Part shown: positions 54,005 to 64,000 of the stretch, piece by piece
Layout: each line of letters opens with the position of its first letter
How positions within the stretch are numbered: the first letter of the stretch is position 1
Assembly (NCBI RefSeq): GCF_000002995.4
Contig: NW_025062476.1
Coordinates: 10,786,501-10,850,500, forward strand
Direction of reading: 5' to 3'
Length of the DNA stretch: 64,000 nt
Source: Brugia malayi
Lineage: Eukaryota > Nematoda > Chromadorea > Rhabditida > Onchocercidae
The notes under the pieces: generated by a model
What the model was told of the DNA's origin: nothing
Seen by the model: only the letters and a program-made list of their open reading frames with translations
Databases searched by the model: none
Translations under genes and position numbers: made by a program

Positions 54005-56649
54005 TTATTTGTTTTGATGTATTTGTTCTATGTGTCATGGAAAAATATTTTGCTAGTATTATTAAATAGTCAGGAAAACGAAAGAGACAAAGTACTTAAA
54101 TGTCGCTTTAAAATGTTATGTCGAAATTTGGAACTCTAATGATTACCTCTCTGTTAACTTTGTTTAATAATTTATAATTATCCGCAGGAACGTTCACTGC
54201 AATATGTTGATTAATTTTCAGAATTCTGATTATTTTAGAATTCTGCGTACTGTTTCAATGGGAATTTTACACGCATAGATGAGTTGGGTTAAGACAAAGC
54301 GACTTTTTATTGCACGATGGGATGTTTAGCTGCAATCATGAAATTTGCGCTGATAAAAGAGCAGTTTTTGTGTTGTCTGAAATATTTTATATATATACTT
54401 CTCTTCCGTATGCTCTCGACATATCCCGAATAAGCACTTATATTTCTGCTTATAATTCTTGTTATGACTTGTAATTAGTATTCCATTAAATTATTGTGAA
54501 ATGATTAATGTATTTTGAAAACTGATCATAAAGATATCAATGTCAGAAAACGAACTAATTATATCACATTTCATTTAACTTAAATTACGAGGAGTTGTTC
54601 GTTTGTTTTTGTTTACATTTGAACCAAAAATGATAGTCTTAATGTCACCTCTGATAACAGTGAATTTTCCATTACGACGAAATCATTTTCGATTATGAAA
54701 CTTTTTTGCTGCCAAACAGTATCCACTGAAAGTGTTTAGACTATCACTGCTTTCTGGGAAGTCTCAGTGTCAGGTGGTTCTGTTCAATTCAATGTCTGAG
54801 GCTAATCACATGGTAAGTCGAGAATTTCGGAGGAGTTTGAGGGAGGATTAGCTGACGAAACAGTGAGTTGGTGTCATGAATATGCACTGTCCTGATTACC
54901 CACAGCATATCTTGTCGTGGGCAACCAGAATAATGCATAGTTATGACAGTCACCGATGCTGAAATTATTTGGTGGAAATTTCATTCCCAATTGAAGCGAA
55001 ATTTTAGGAGACAATCAAATAATGCGTGACATCGATACAATGAAATGCAACGAAAGCAAAAATCAATGGAAATGAAAATTTTACATTTAGCATTGTTTCT
55101 CATATTCATATTGTCGAATTGATAGCTTATGAATGCGCTTTTGAACTGTCAACGAAGCGTGTCTGTCACACGTAGTTAAGTAAATTATGAAAATTTGGGA
55201 CTGCCACATCGTCCCAACAAAAGAATTGTCATCATTGAGAATAAGTTTATGATATCCATAAATTGAATCTAATTTTTAATTTTTAGTATTAATTTTCCAA
55301 AGATAATAAAATCGCACTAATTAGACTGACGGAACTTCAATATTGGAGGTATCGAATTATTGCATTTCGATATAAATCCATGGCAAATTCTTCCTGTTTT
55401 GAGAGAGAATTTCAATTTGAACTAAAATGGCATTTGGAAAGAAGCGACAAATTTTTAAAGTTAGAATGTGACACATCGTATGTAATATTTGCATAAAATA
55501 GGAATTGATGGATTGTTGATATTGAAGTTTGTTGTTGATAAAATAATTAATTTGCATTCTTTGATCCAATTTTGTACACTAAATGCACAGACGCAATGTC
55601 ATATAAATGATTTCTAATTTTTGTGATAATCTCAAGCACATTGGGTTATTTCTGAGATTACCCTCGGGCAGTGTTGCACGGGCATCTTCCAGTTTAATCA
55701 TATTCCAATCAATGCTAAAGATTAAATCAAATATGACAAAATGTTGTGTAATCTTTGAGTATTCATTCAGTAATTATTATGATGTAATTGCAGTTGAATA
55801 ATTTAAATTAGTTATAATTTAAATGTTTGAAACACATAGAAGCATGGATTTTTAAGAGCTAAGTTTAATTAAGTACAAAATTTGCTTACAATAATGATAA
55901 GAGCCATTTTATCAGTGCTATATTATCATATTTTCATGTTATGCTATATGCGATTGTTAAGGATTAACACAGAATTGATGAAAGTATTTTGTATTAATTA
56001 CTACACAAATGAATGCAATCAATTATACGAATTAACAAACTGATAATTAAGCATATCATATCAGTTCGGACTGTTATGACATTTACTTGAAGGACAAATT
56101 TCAATCTGAAAGCTTTTACAATAACTGTGCGACAGATATGCATGCAATTTCATTCATATATAAGTAATTTCAATGATATGTAAGTATAAGCAGTGTGCTT
56201 CACGCGGTGTTACTGGAGACAATTTATATTTTATTTTTATATTTTTTTGCATTTTTTGTGTTATCTTTTCTTGTGTGTAATTTTATATTAATTTTATTTA
56301 GAATAATCATTGTTGTCACACGTCCACTTATAGCGTAAATATCTCGTCGTACGCCATCTTGTCTTTGCTGAATTCAATTGACTTGCATGCTTTTTCAATA
56401 CTGTGAAACGAAGAGTTTTCATAGCGCGCCCCTGGTTAGTTCAGTTAGACTTCATAGCTATTGTTGGATCAGTTTGTTTTATATCTTGTAGCTCATTTTT
56501 TCGTTTGTTTTCATTTATACATATTGTTTGGTTAGATCATTACGAATATTGGTAATCAGTTACATTAATCACTACACACCACGTGTGGACACGTACGTAT
56601 ACACGTTACAAAGCATACGATAAAGTAAATCATAATAAATGATTTTGAA
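54005..56649. other. Spacer between RPB4 and ZFC3H1, mostly the right inverted-repeat arm
   Basis: 54005-54329 is the RPB4 3' flank, with no other feature seen. 54330-56197 is the repeat arm. 56198-56649 should contain the ZFC3H1 promoter and leader; it includes a CACACCACGTGTGGAC near-palindrome around 56574-56590 and no clear trans-splice acceptor. Confidence 0.5.
54330..56197 (-). repeat. Inverted repeat, right arm (1868 bp)
   Basis: Reverse complement of 42423-44274. The 16-base length difference is explained by one extra segment at about 55678-55694 (ACGGGCATCTTCCAGT region) that the left arm lacks. Unlike the left arm, this copy is flanked on both sides by sequence unrelated to the cysteine-rich gene family, which suggests that it was inserted here. 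No transposase, target-site duplication or terminal motif was recognised. Confidence 0.95.
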
Positions 56650-59600
56650 ATGAATAAATCTAAGTATTTAGGAATCTCTGGTACGTATCCTACGATAATG
56701 AGAGGAAATGTAATGTTGACAAGTGGCACTACATTGGAAGATGGTGAAATTGAAGATGATGATGATTTGGACGCTATTCACAGGTTTATTTTTCTTGAAA
56801 ATATGAAATATTTTAATGTTGGTTGTGTTCAGTAATATTAAACCGTAATGGATAATTGCAGTGATACATTATAGACTAACTACGTTTTATCGTTTGTATC
56901 ACAGGTAATGGTCGCAAAAATTGTTGAAAATTGAAAGTTTTAATTATTAAGTCGTTGATGTATTTATTAGGTAAAGTTAATGTCATTGATAAAAATCTTT
57001 CTGATGATTGTTTATAATGTAGCAGTAATGCAGGTTAGATATATATCAGAGAATCGGAGATGAAAAAAAAAAAGTAATAGTAGCTGCAGTGACATTTTTA
57101 TTGCAGATCTATTTTCATACAAAAGTGTTGCAGTCTACTTGTAACATTAATACTTACTCGTAGCATGTGACAGCATTGTGTATGGTTTAAATATGGTGAT
57201 GGTGATAAGCTTAACCTATAATTGCAAGTTTTAAGTAATGTTATTGCCTTACGGTGGTGTCAAGTAATTTAAAATTTTTCGTTATTCACTTTATCGTCTT
57301 CATTAATTTGAAACATTATTATTGACCGTTTTGTAATATAGGTTTATTTGTAATTAATGGATATTTAACAGTACTAATTCGGTATTTGATCGAACATTTA
57401 CTGTTATCGCGGTGTTTTAGTAGTGGCTAATTCAAATTTTATTATTATTCGGTCATTATTTTATTTCGCTGCTGTTTGTGCATGGTTGTAAAATTTGTTT
57501 ACTTTGATATCTAGAGAGTAGTGCCATAGTGGCAGAAACATTGTAACCTAATATCGGCTAACTATATGTTTTTAAGTTTTTTTGTCGTCAATTTATCCGA
57601 TAACTTACTTCACAACGGCAAGAGGAAGCATTTACTCTTATTACTTTGGTATAAGCTTGCTAAGTATTTTTGTTTTCGTTTGGAATTTGAGTGCGGAAAG
57701 CTTTTCACATCGATTTCACATTCTAAACTGTTGCTATATAGCTTTGATGTTTTAGTAGTCCTTCTTAAGAATTGAATTTAGCAGTTGTAGGAATACATCA
57801 ATGGAAATAAAGTCAGAAAATATGACGCATGTTTCATCCGTAAGTGTGGACGAGGAACGTGAAGTGGATCGTATTATTCGCGAAGTACAGGTCTTGAAAT
57901 ATCTTCTTCAGGGAGTAGTCTATCTTTAATCTTATTGGATCTAATAGTAATTTGCTTAATTTGCTGAATTTCTCTGCTTAATGTTGCGTCCTCACACAGT
58001 TACCATTTCACACCTAGTTTTTGGAGGAGAGAATCTCATTTTTCTCACTACTTTCGTCTCATAGAAACAAATATCATACAAGAATGTATATTACAATGGT
58101 TCAACGACTCTTACAGTGACTTTTTAAGATACCAAAACTAATTTTCAGGAAGCAGCAGATAGGTCAGAATTTATGAGCTTACCCTCTGCTGAACATTCAA
58201 TAGAAAATGTTGATTCGGATGATGAGAATGCTTTACGTTTAGCGGTATTAAATACAAGCAAGGATAAAAGATCTGTACGACAACATTCATCACATGAAAA
58301 AGAAGAGGGAGAGATCAGTGAGGATTCTCTCTCCCCTATGTATATTTGATGTAAAGGGAAACTTAACAACTTGAAGTTGTTGTTCTCTTACTTTTGGGCT
58401 TTTTTCAACATTTCCTTGACATTCATTAATTTTTTTAAGTGTTGTAAAGCATTGCTTTTCGTATAGGTTCATTTAGATGGCTTAGGATTGTTGCAGAATT
58501 ACGTAAGGGAATTAACTGTAACATTTGAACTTCATTTTTGAGCTTTGACGTTTATCTGTTTCTTTTTTAGCTGATACTTCTTACACGCCATCAAGAAGTC
58601 AACAATTAAACATGCGTTCTTCGTCGCGGCAAACTTGGGTACAACTGAAACGAAGACAAAGTTAGCTTGTTGAATATCTTACTGCTATGAGTTCAAGAGT
58701 TTGTATGTCTGAATACAACATTTTTTGTAAAGCTAATATGAAATGTAACATATTAGCTAAATGCGGCGAGGTACGTGAATTAGTTGCGACTAAATGATTA
58801 AAGGATTTGAGAATTTGTGAAGAAAATGGGTTTAATTTATTGAATTCTTTCTCATTTCTTTTGCAGATAACAAATTTCAAAGCTACGGTGATACGCAAAA
58901 TCGCACCAAGAGTCATAAATTCCATCAAACTGTGATACCACTCAAGGTGACGGTACGGAATGATAGCACAAACGGTTACTCATATTGCATCCTAAATAAT
59001 CAGCAGAAAGCGACTATCTCAACCAAGAATAATGAGGAAATATTGGAAGCACCCATGAAACAATTTTCAAACCCGTAAAATTTTGATAAATGGAACCAAA
59101 ATATTTATTGTAGTTATTTAGTAGCAGCGGTAAGATGTAGCACGCTGATCAAAACAGTAATTTCCATGTAGAAGATCAGAGCTCAGAATGTTGCTACTGC
59201 ATAATAATGATCAAACCATGGGCTTATAGTTTTGGTACCTGCAACCCCATGGTTCTTGCAAAACGGCATTCTTTTATATCTGCTGAATGTTGTTCAAAAT
59301 TTTTCTTAACTCTTATCTGGAGATGTAATCGATTTTGAGAAGTATATCATTTGTTTCTTTATATATTCAATTTAACAGATGAAGGAGACAGTCAATTTTT
59401 AGTTAATGCTTTTTAGAAAATTCATTTAGATTTGAGGATCAGCTACATCGACTTCGATTACGAGTGGAAGCAAGTAAATTTTCCAAAAGGATGGAGAATT
59501 TGGGGGATAATTATGAACAAGTTGGAATGGATATCGTGGACAGTGATCGAGGTTTTTAATATCGTCCTTTTCTAAATTTATCATTTTTTTTTCATTATTA

Positions 59601-62600
59601 AAATTTGCTTTTTTCTTTTTTTGAATCAAGGAGCGATGTAATAAAAGATGTTTTATTAGATGTAACGAAGGCTGTTGATAAGACTGCTTTTTTAGGTGTT
59701 AGATGTTGATCTGAAACGAATGAATTTGCTTAAGCGATTATTTAACAGTAAAAATGTTTGTGGGACTTTTTTTTTTTGCTACACATCAAGTGATCATGCC
59801 TTTATTGCTTTGAAATTCTTTTGAAACATAACATTCACGGTAATTCAGATTCGCGTTCGCGCTCATCACCAGCATCACCGTTAGTTAGTACCATGGCTAT
59901 TCGTTCTCATGAAATGCAAGCTCGAAGTGGGATATCACCTGACGGTGCTGATAACGAAGAAGATGTCGACCAACTGCGTGCTGAGCTCTTGGAGCAGGTA
60001 ATGATTTTGTGCAAAATATACTGATTCTTTATAACTTACTGTTTCGTACTCGTCGTTAAAAGTAACTCAATATAGTATGTTTTGCCATAATGACACGACT
60101 AAATCTTTATATATGGAGAATTAGTTCTTTCCTTTTCTTCAAAAAAAAAAAAAAAAAAATCGGACAATTTACAGGAGTTGTTTTCATTCATCCAAAGTAG
60201 TATACAACCATATCTATTCCTTGTTTTTTACATTTCTTCACAATATTATAGCACTAAAAACATTAACTGCGTTTACAGATAATGCATAAAAAGAATTACA
60301 AGAAGTTAACATTATGGAAATCATCACCTGAAGAAGGTGAATTAAGTAGTGCAAATTCGGAAGAACAAAGTGCTCTTGGTAGTAATGAAAAGCCAAGTTC
60401 CAGTCGCAGGTATTTTATTTCAAACATTCCTCTATCTGGATTATTTTATAAGAACTTTAAGTTGTAGTTAAAAAACGAACAAACCAAAAAGCGAAAAAAG
60501 TAGTACTGAAAAGTGAGCCTCACTGAATTTATGAGTTTTGTTTATAGGACCGAAACGCATTATTCTAAAAGATTTGCAAATGTAGAGCAAAATCGGAAGC
60601 CTGAAGTAAATCGGAAGGTTTGTTGGTTTTTGTTTTGAATTAAGTGCTTGCTCGTTAGATATTATTCGTATTTTGGTTTCTAGTAATGCAGAAAAGTTTT
60701 CAGCGTTCAAGGAAAGATGATTCTTTATCAAGTGGTAGTGATGATGGACAAGTTCAAGACTACCATATTAAGTTACCACGGAAAAGAAAGGAAAATTTTC
60801 GAGAAACTATCCCCAAAAGGTAAGTCAATTTAACAGCTATTTTTAGATCCTTCTCGGAATTATATGTTATTCTGTGTGCTTTGCTTTATATGATTAATTA
60901 AATTGATTAAGCTCTGCATTTGATGTAGAACACTACTAGTCTATCTTACTCAGCAAATTTGCTGAACTGTTAAGAGTATTTTGCTTTCAGTTACTGATTT
61001 ATTGTTTGCTAATTGCTTGCCAATTTAGAATGATTTTAAACCAGGAACTCCTTATTATATGTATATATTTAATATAGATCACGTTGGAAATCAAAAGAAT
61101 TTGGCAGTATATCCGAAATAGGACTGAGGAGGACTGAAAATTGGCAGCATATGATTGATGTTGAAAAGAAAGTATTAAAGGAAATTGAAAGGAAATTAAG
61201 GCACCGTGATGACCAGAAATGCGTCACGAGAAGGAAACGTGATAACTTTTTGGTTAGGAGTTATGGTTTCTTAAATTTCTTATTGTTCATCGTTAATTTC
61301 GAATTAATTTGATGAAACCTGAATAGTTTATGTGCGGATAGGCTGAGGCGCATTAATAATTAAAAGATGTTGATTGTTAGTAAGCTTAGGCTTTCGAAGT
61401 TTTATCATACTTTAAAATGTGGTGAATATAATTCCATGGTATGACTTATGAAGGACGCTGTATGAATGGCAATAAATTCCGATAATTTTGTTGCATGAAA
61501 GATCCTAATTTACAAAGTATCTTTTGCAAAATTCTTTAGGAGAGAGCGAATCGTTGTGCTCGTCGGCTTGGTGTTCTTGAAGCGGAAATAGAAGTACTTC
61601 AGTGTGATCAAGAAAAGGCAAAGGGTCGTCTGTCTTATTTGGAACGACAGTTGAATAAAGAACAATTTGAAGAGAACTCTAAGGATTTAGAGAAGAAGAC
61701 ATTTGGGAAAAAAGAAAACAAACGAATGGAACGGTTGATAGACGAAGCGCAATCGATGAAAAATATGAGCAGGGACGTTGGACATATTTATGACCCTACT
61801 GAGATGTCGGAAGATGCAAGGGGATCGAGAGTGATAAAAACATGCGTTTTAGAACATTCTGAACCGATGAGTACGACCATTGCGATGGATTGCTCTGATG
61901 ACCGAGATGATGTTTCGAGGCCTACAAGTAGTAGTAGTGGATCGCATTCTTCTACAGATATATTTGGGTTTACAATTTTTTATTATATTCAAAAAAAAAT
62001 TTTTTTTAGCATTATTAGTATTTTAGCGTATTCTTTTGACACACAATTAAATGATAAGTCGAAAATACTAGTAATTGCATAGATTTATTCAAGCTATCAT
62101 TTAATTTAACATTAAAAGTGCAGTTAAATCATTAATTGTACTTCAATTTGCAATATAGGAATTGCAGGTTGATTAGCATGAATCTTAATGAGGACTGCTT
62201 TCTAACCATATTAGATATGAATGCATCAGAGAAAATAGGTTTTGATTGTTGATGAAATATGCGACATTAAGATAGTTTTCAGGGATTCTGATATAATCGA
62301 GTTATCAGATTCAGCTGATTCAATGAATGGTCTTGTTACAGCAATGCGTGAGTTAGAGCAGGAAGAGTTAGAAGCAAATTATATTACAGAAGCTACAACT
62401 GCGAATAGCTCCACTACTTATCAAGGAAGTCCAGTGCGAACGATCAGTCGTACTGTAACACTAAGCGAAAAAGATGTTAATGAACTTAAAAATAATCCGT
62501 TAATTATGTTTAACGGGTATCGGTAAGTACATGCAATTTCAAAATAGTGTATTTCGGACTGATTTTTGCACTTTTTTTTGTTACTGGCTTACTAAAATAT

Positions 62601-64000
62601 TTCGTTAATGGTTTTATAATTATTCCTTAATTTTTTAAATGTTTATCTATGGACCATTTTCCGATAATTTCTACATTGAAAATGAGCAGTTTGATGTTAT
62701 AGAAATATGTTTGTCTTAAAATGCTTCGACTAATTCTAGATTAAAATCTTATGTCTAGGACGGCAAAGAGGCTGATGGTTGCTACCTTGTTTAAAAAGTC
62801 GAGGAAAAGGGAATAACGGTGCTTACAGTGCGAGTATATGTCGATTCTCGACAAATTTTGATAGTCTAAACAAAGCCATTACAACAATAATTTTGTTTAC
62901 TATCAATCGAGCCAATTTCAGCATATGCCCAACATTCCCTTACCGTATGATAGCTCATCGAGCTTTGTCAAACAAGTTGGATCCGTTGAAACCGCTTTGT
63001 TACTATGAATTATTAGGAAGATGCGTTGATCCAACATGTCCAATGTTCGTTTGTTTGATTTTGATCACACTGCAAAGGTCAGTGAAGTACCTCTAAAGTA
63101 ACGCATGATTTTGCAACACTTACAGGCAGCATGAAAAGGATTATTTGTTAACCGATGAGGAATTGATATGTAGTATATTGACTTATTGTCCGAATCTTTG
63201 CCCACCTAAAAAAATGTTTTGTGAGTTTATTTTGTGATTTCCGTTTGGTATGTTCTATATTTTTCATTTACATTCATGTTCAGGATGTGTGTAGAGTGAT
63301 GTGAGTGACGAAATACTGTCTAGATGACTAAAAGATTAGTTTAATTTTGTGTATATATTATATCGAAGAGTGGTTATTCAGAAAAGATACGTTGCACTTA
63401 ATGTTACATAAAGCTTAGAAAGAGTGAGTGGTTTTAAACTTTAGAACTTTAATTTTGGATCCTTTAAATTTGCTCTGCACTTAACTTTAGGTAATCATTT
63501 TGCTACTTCTACCATTTTCAGCCGAATATGCTCGTGAAATATTGAAAGAACATGAAGCAAAACCAGTGGGCGAAGTTATCGAGGATATGTTGAAAAGCCT
63601 TCCGGATACCGAACGTCAGATAAGAGTTTGTGAAATGGCTACTAAATGTAGGCTACCAGCGAGATGGTCATCGAAAGGTTATTTTGTTTTCAGAAAACTT
63701 TCTTTTGCGATCGTTAGAGTTCTCAGTTATTTAGTACAACGAAGAAATAATTTCTGAACAAGGACTCCTGGAATTATCGTTTGTTCTTTATTACTTAAGG
63801 GTAGGAACTGTCAGCTATTGCGTTAAATAAGTTAATCTATTCCATTAGTTGACTTTTTGCTTTTCAGATGCAGTAGACGAATTTTTGCTTTTCAGAAAGC
63901 GAAAAATTACTTTTCGAACAAGAAATGTTTTGGTATACTTTTCTGGGACTGGAAAAGTATACTGAAATTAATGGAAATTTTATATAATGGTAACAAAGAC
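56650..64000 (+). CDS. ZFC3H1: ZFC3H1-like zinc-finger protein of the nuclear RNA-decay (PAXT) pathway, 3' part outside window
   Basis: Human ZFC3H1 bridges the MTR4 helicase and ARS2 to send polyadenylated nuclear RNA to the exosome. Seventeen exons in phase: 56650-56783, 57791-57890, 58149-58317, 58571-58660, 58867-59074, 59430-59551, 59849-59997, 60279-60409, 60548-60617, 60704-60819, 61078-61252, 61540-61967, 62283-62522, 62759-62788, 62922-63044, 63126-63220, 63522-63677. A further exon from 63868 is probable. The N-terminal ~700 residues are acidic, Ser-rich and coiled-coil (61540-61967), with three EDGEI-type motifs (LEDGEI, KEEGEI, PEEGEL). The family zinc finger is LCYYELLGRCVDPTCPMQH (C-x7-C-x4-C-x3-H), built across exons 62922 and 63126. 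About 845 residues are visible. HAT-type helical repeats would follow outside the window. Confidence 0.88.

Noticed and set aside
42423..56197. Whole 13.8-kb segment as one giant transposon with 1.85-kb terminal repeats
   Set aside because: The interior holds ordinary cellular genes with introns; no transposase, no terminal motif and no target-site duplication were seen.

Overview
This is nuclear DNA of a nematode. The base composition is strongly AT-rich. Genes are split into many short exons by introns of about 60-1000 bp with worm-type TTTTCAG acceptors, and several start codons sit 5-35 bases after an acceptor-like TTTTCAG, as expected for spliced-leader trans-splicing. The gene content includes a cuticlin-type ZP protein. 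The AT-richness and gene structure suggest a spirurid or filarial-type worm, but I cannot fix the species. All exon joins were made by hand. They hold reading phase across every junction in the nine recognised protein genes and in the large secreted gene, with one broken acceptor noted below.

Layout. 1-0.9 kb: 3' end of an unrecognised gene (+). 3.0-8.8 kb: TGS1 cap hypermethylase (-), divergent from a small BAR-like coiled-coil gene (+, 9.6-11.0 kb). 14.0-16.6 kb: TRIC intracellular cation channel (+). 18.4-22.2 kb: TOE1 DEDD deadenylase (+), convergent with WDFY2, a WD40-FYVE endosomal protein (-, 23.5-26.9 kb). 27.5 kb: a 30-bp tandem repeat. 30.1-33.5 kb: a cuticlin-like ZP protein (+) with a Ser/Thr repeat, furin site and transmembrane anchor. 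35.4-41.7 kb: a 15-exon gene (-) for an 887-residue secreted cysteine-rich protein with repeated CCC...C motifs, which I do not recognise. Decayed pieces of the same gene lie at 28.7 and 44.3-44.7 kb. 46-52.1 kb: three small HIG1-type mitochondrial protein genes (+). 52.6-54.0 kb: RPB4 (+). 56.65 kb to the right edge: the 5' two-thirds or so of ZFC3H1 (+), continuing outside the window.

The HIG1 genes and RPB4 are bracketed by a nearly identical 1.85-kb inverted repeat (42,423-44,274 and 54,330-56,197) with 10 kb between the arms. The left arm is continuous with decayed sequence of the cysteine-rich gene family, so it looks like the source and the right arm like an inserted inverted copy.

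Several genes share an RNA theme (TGS1 and TOE1 in snRNA maturation, ZFC3H1 in nuclear RNA decay, RPB4 in transcription), but they are not arranged as one operon. The most unusual items are the cysteine-rich gene with its relics, an ~84-residue charged insertion inside the TGS1 catalytic domain, the inverted repeat, and a lost AG splice acceptor in one HIG1 gene.
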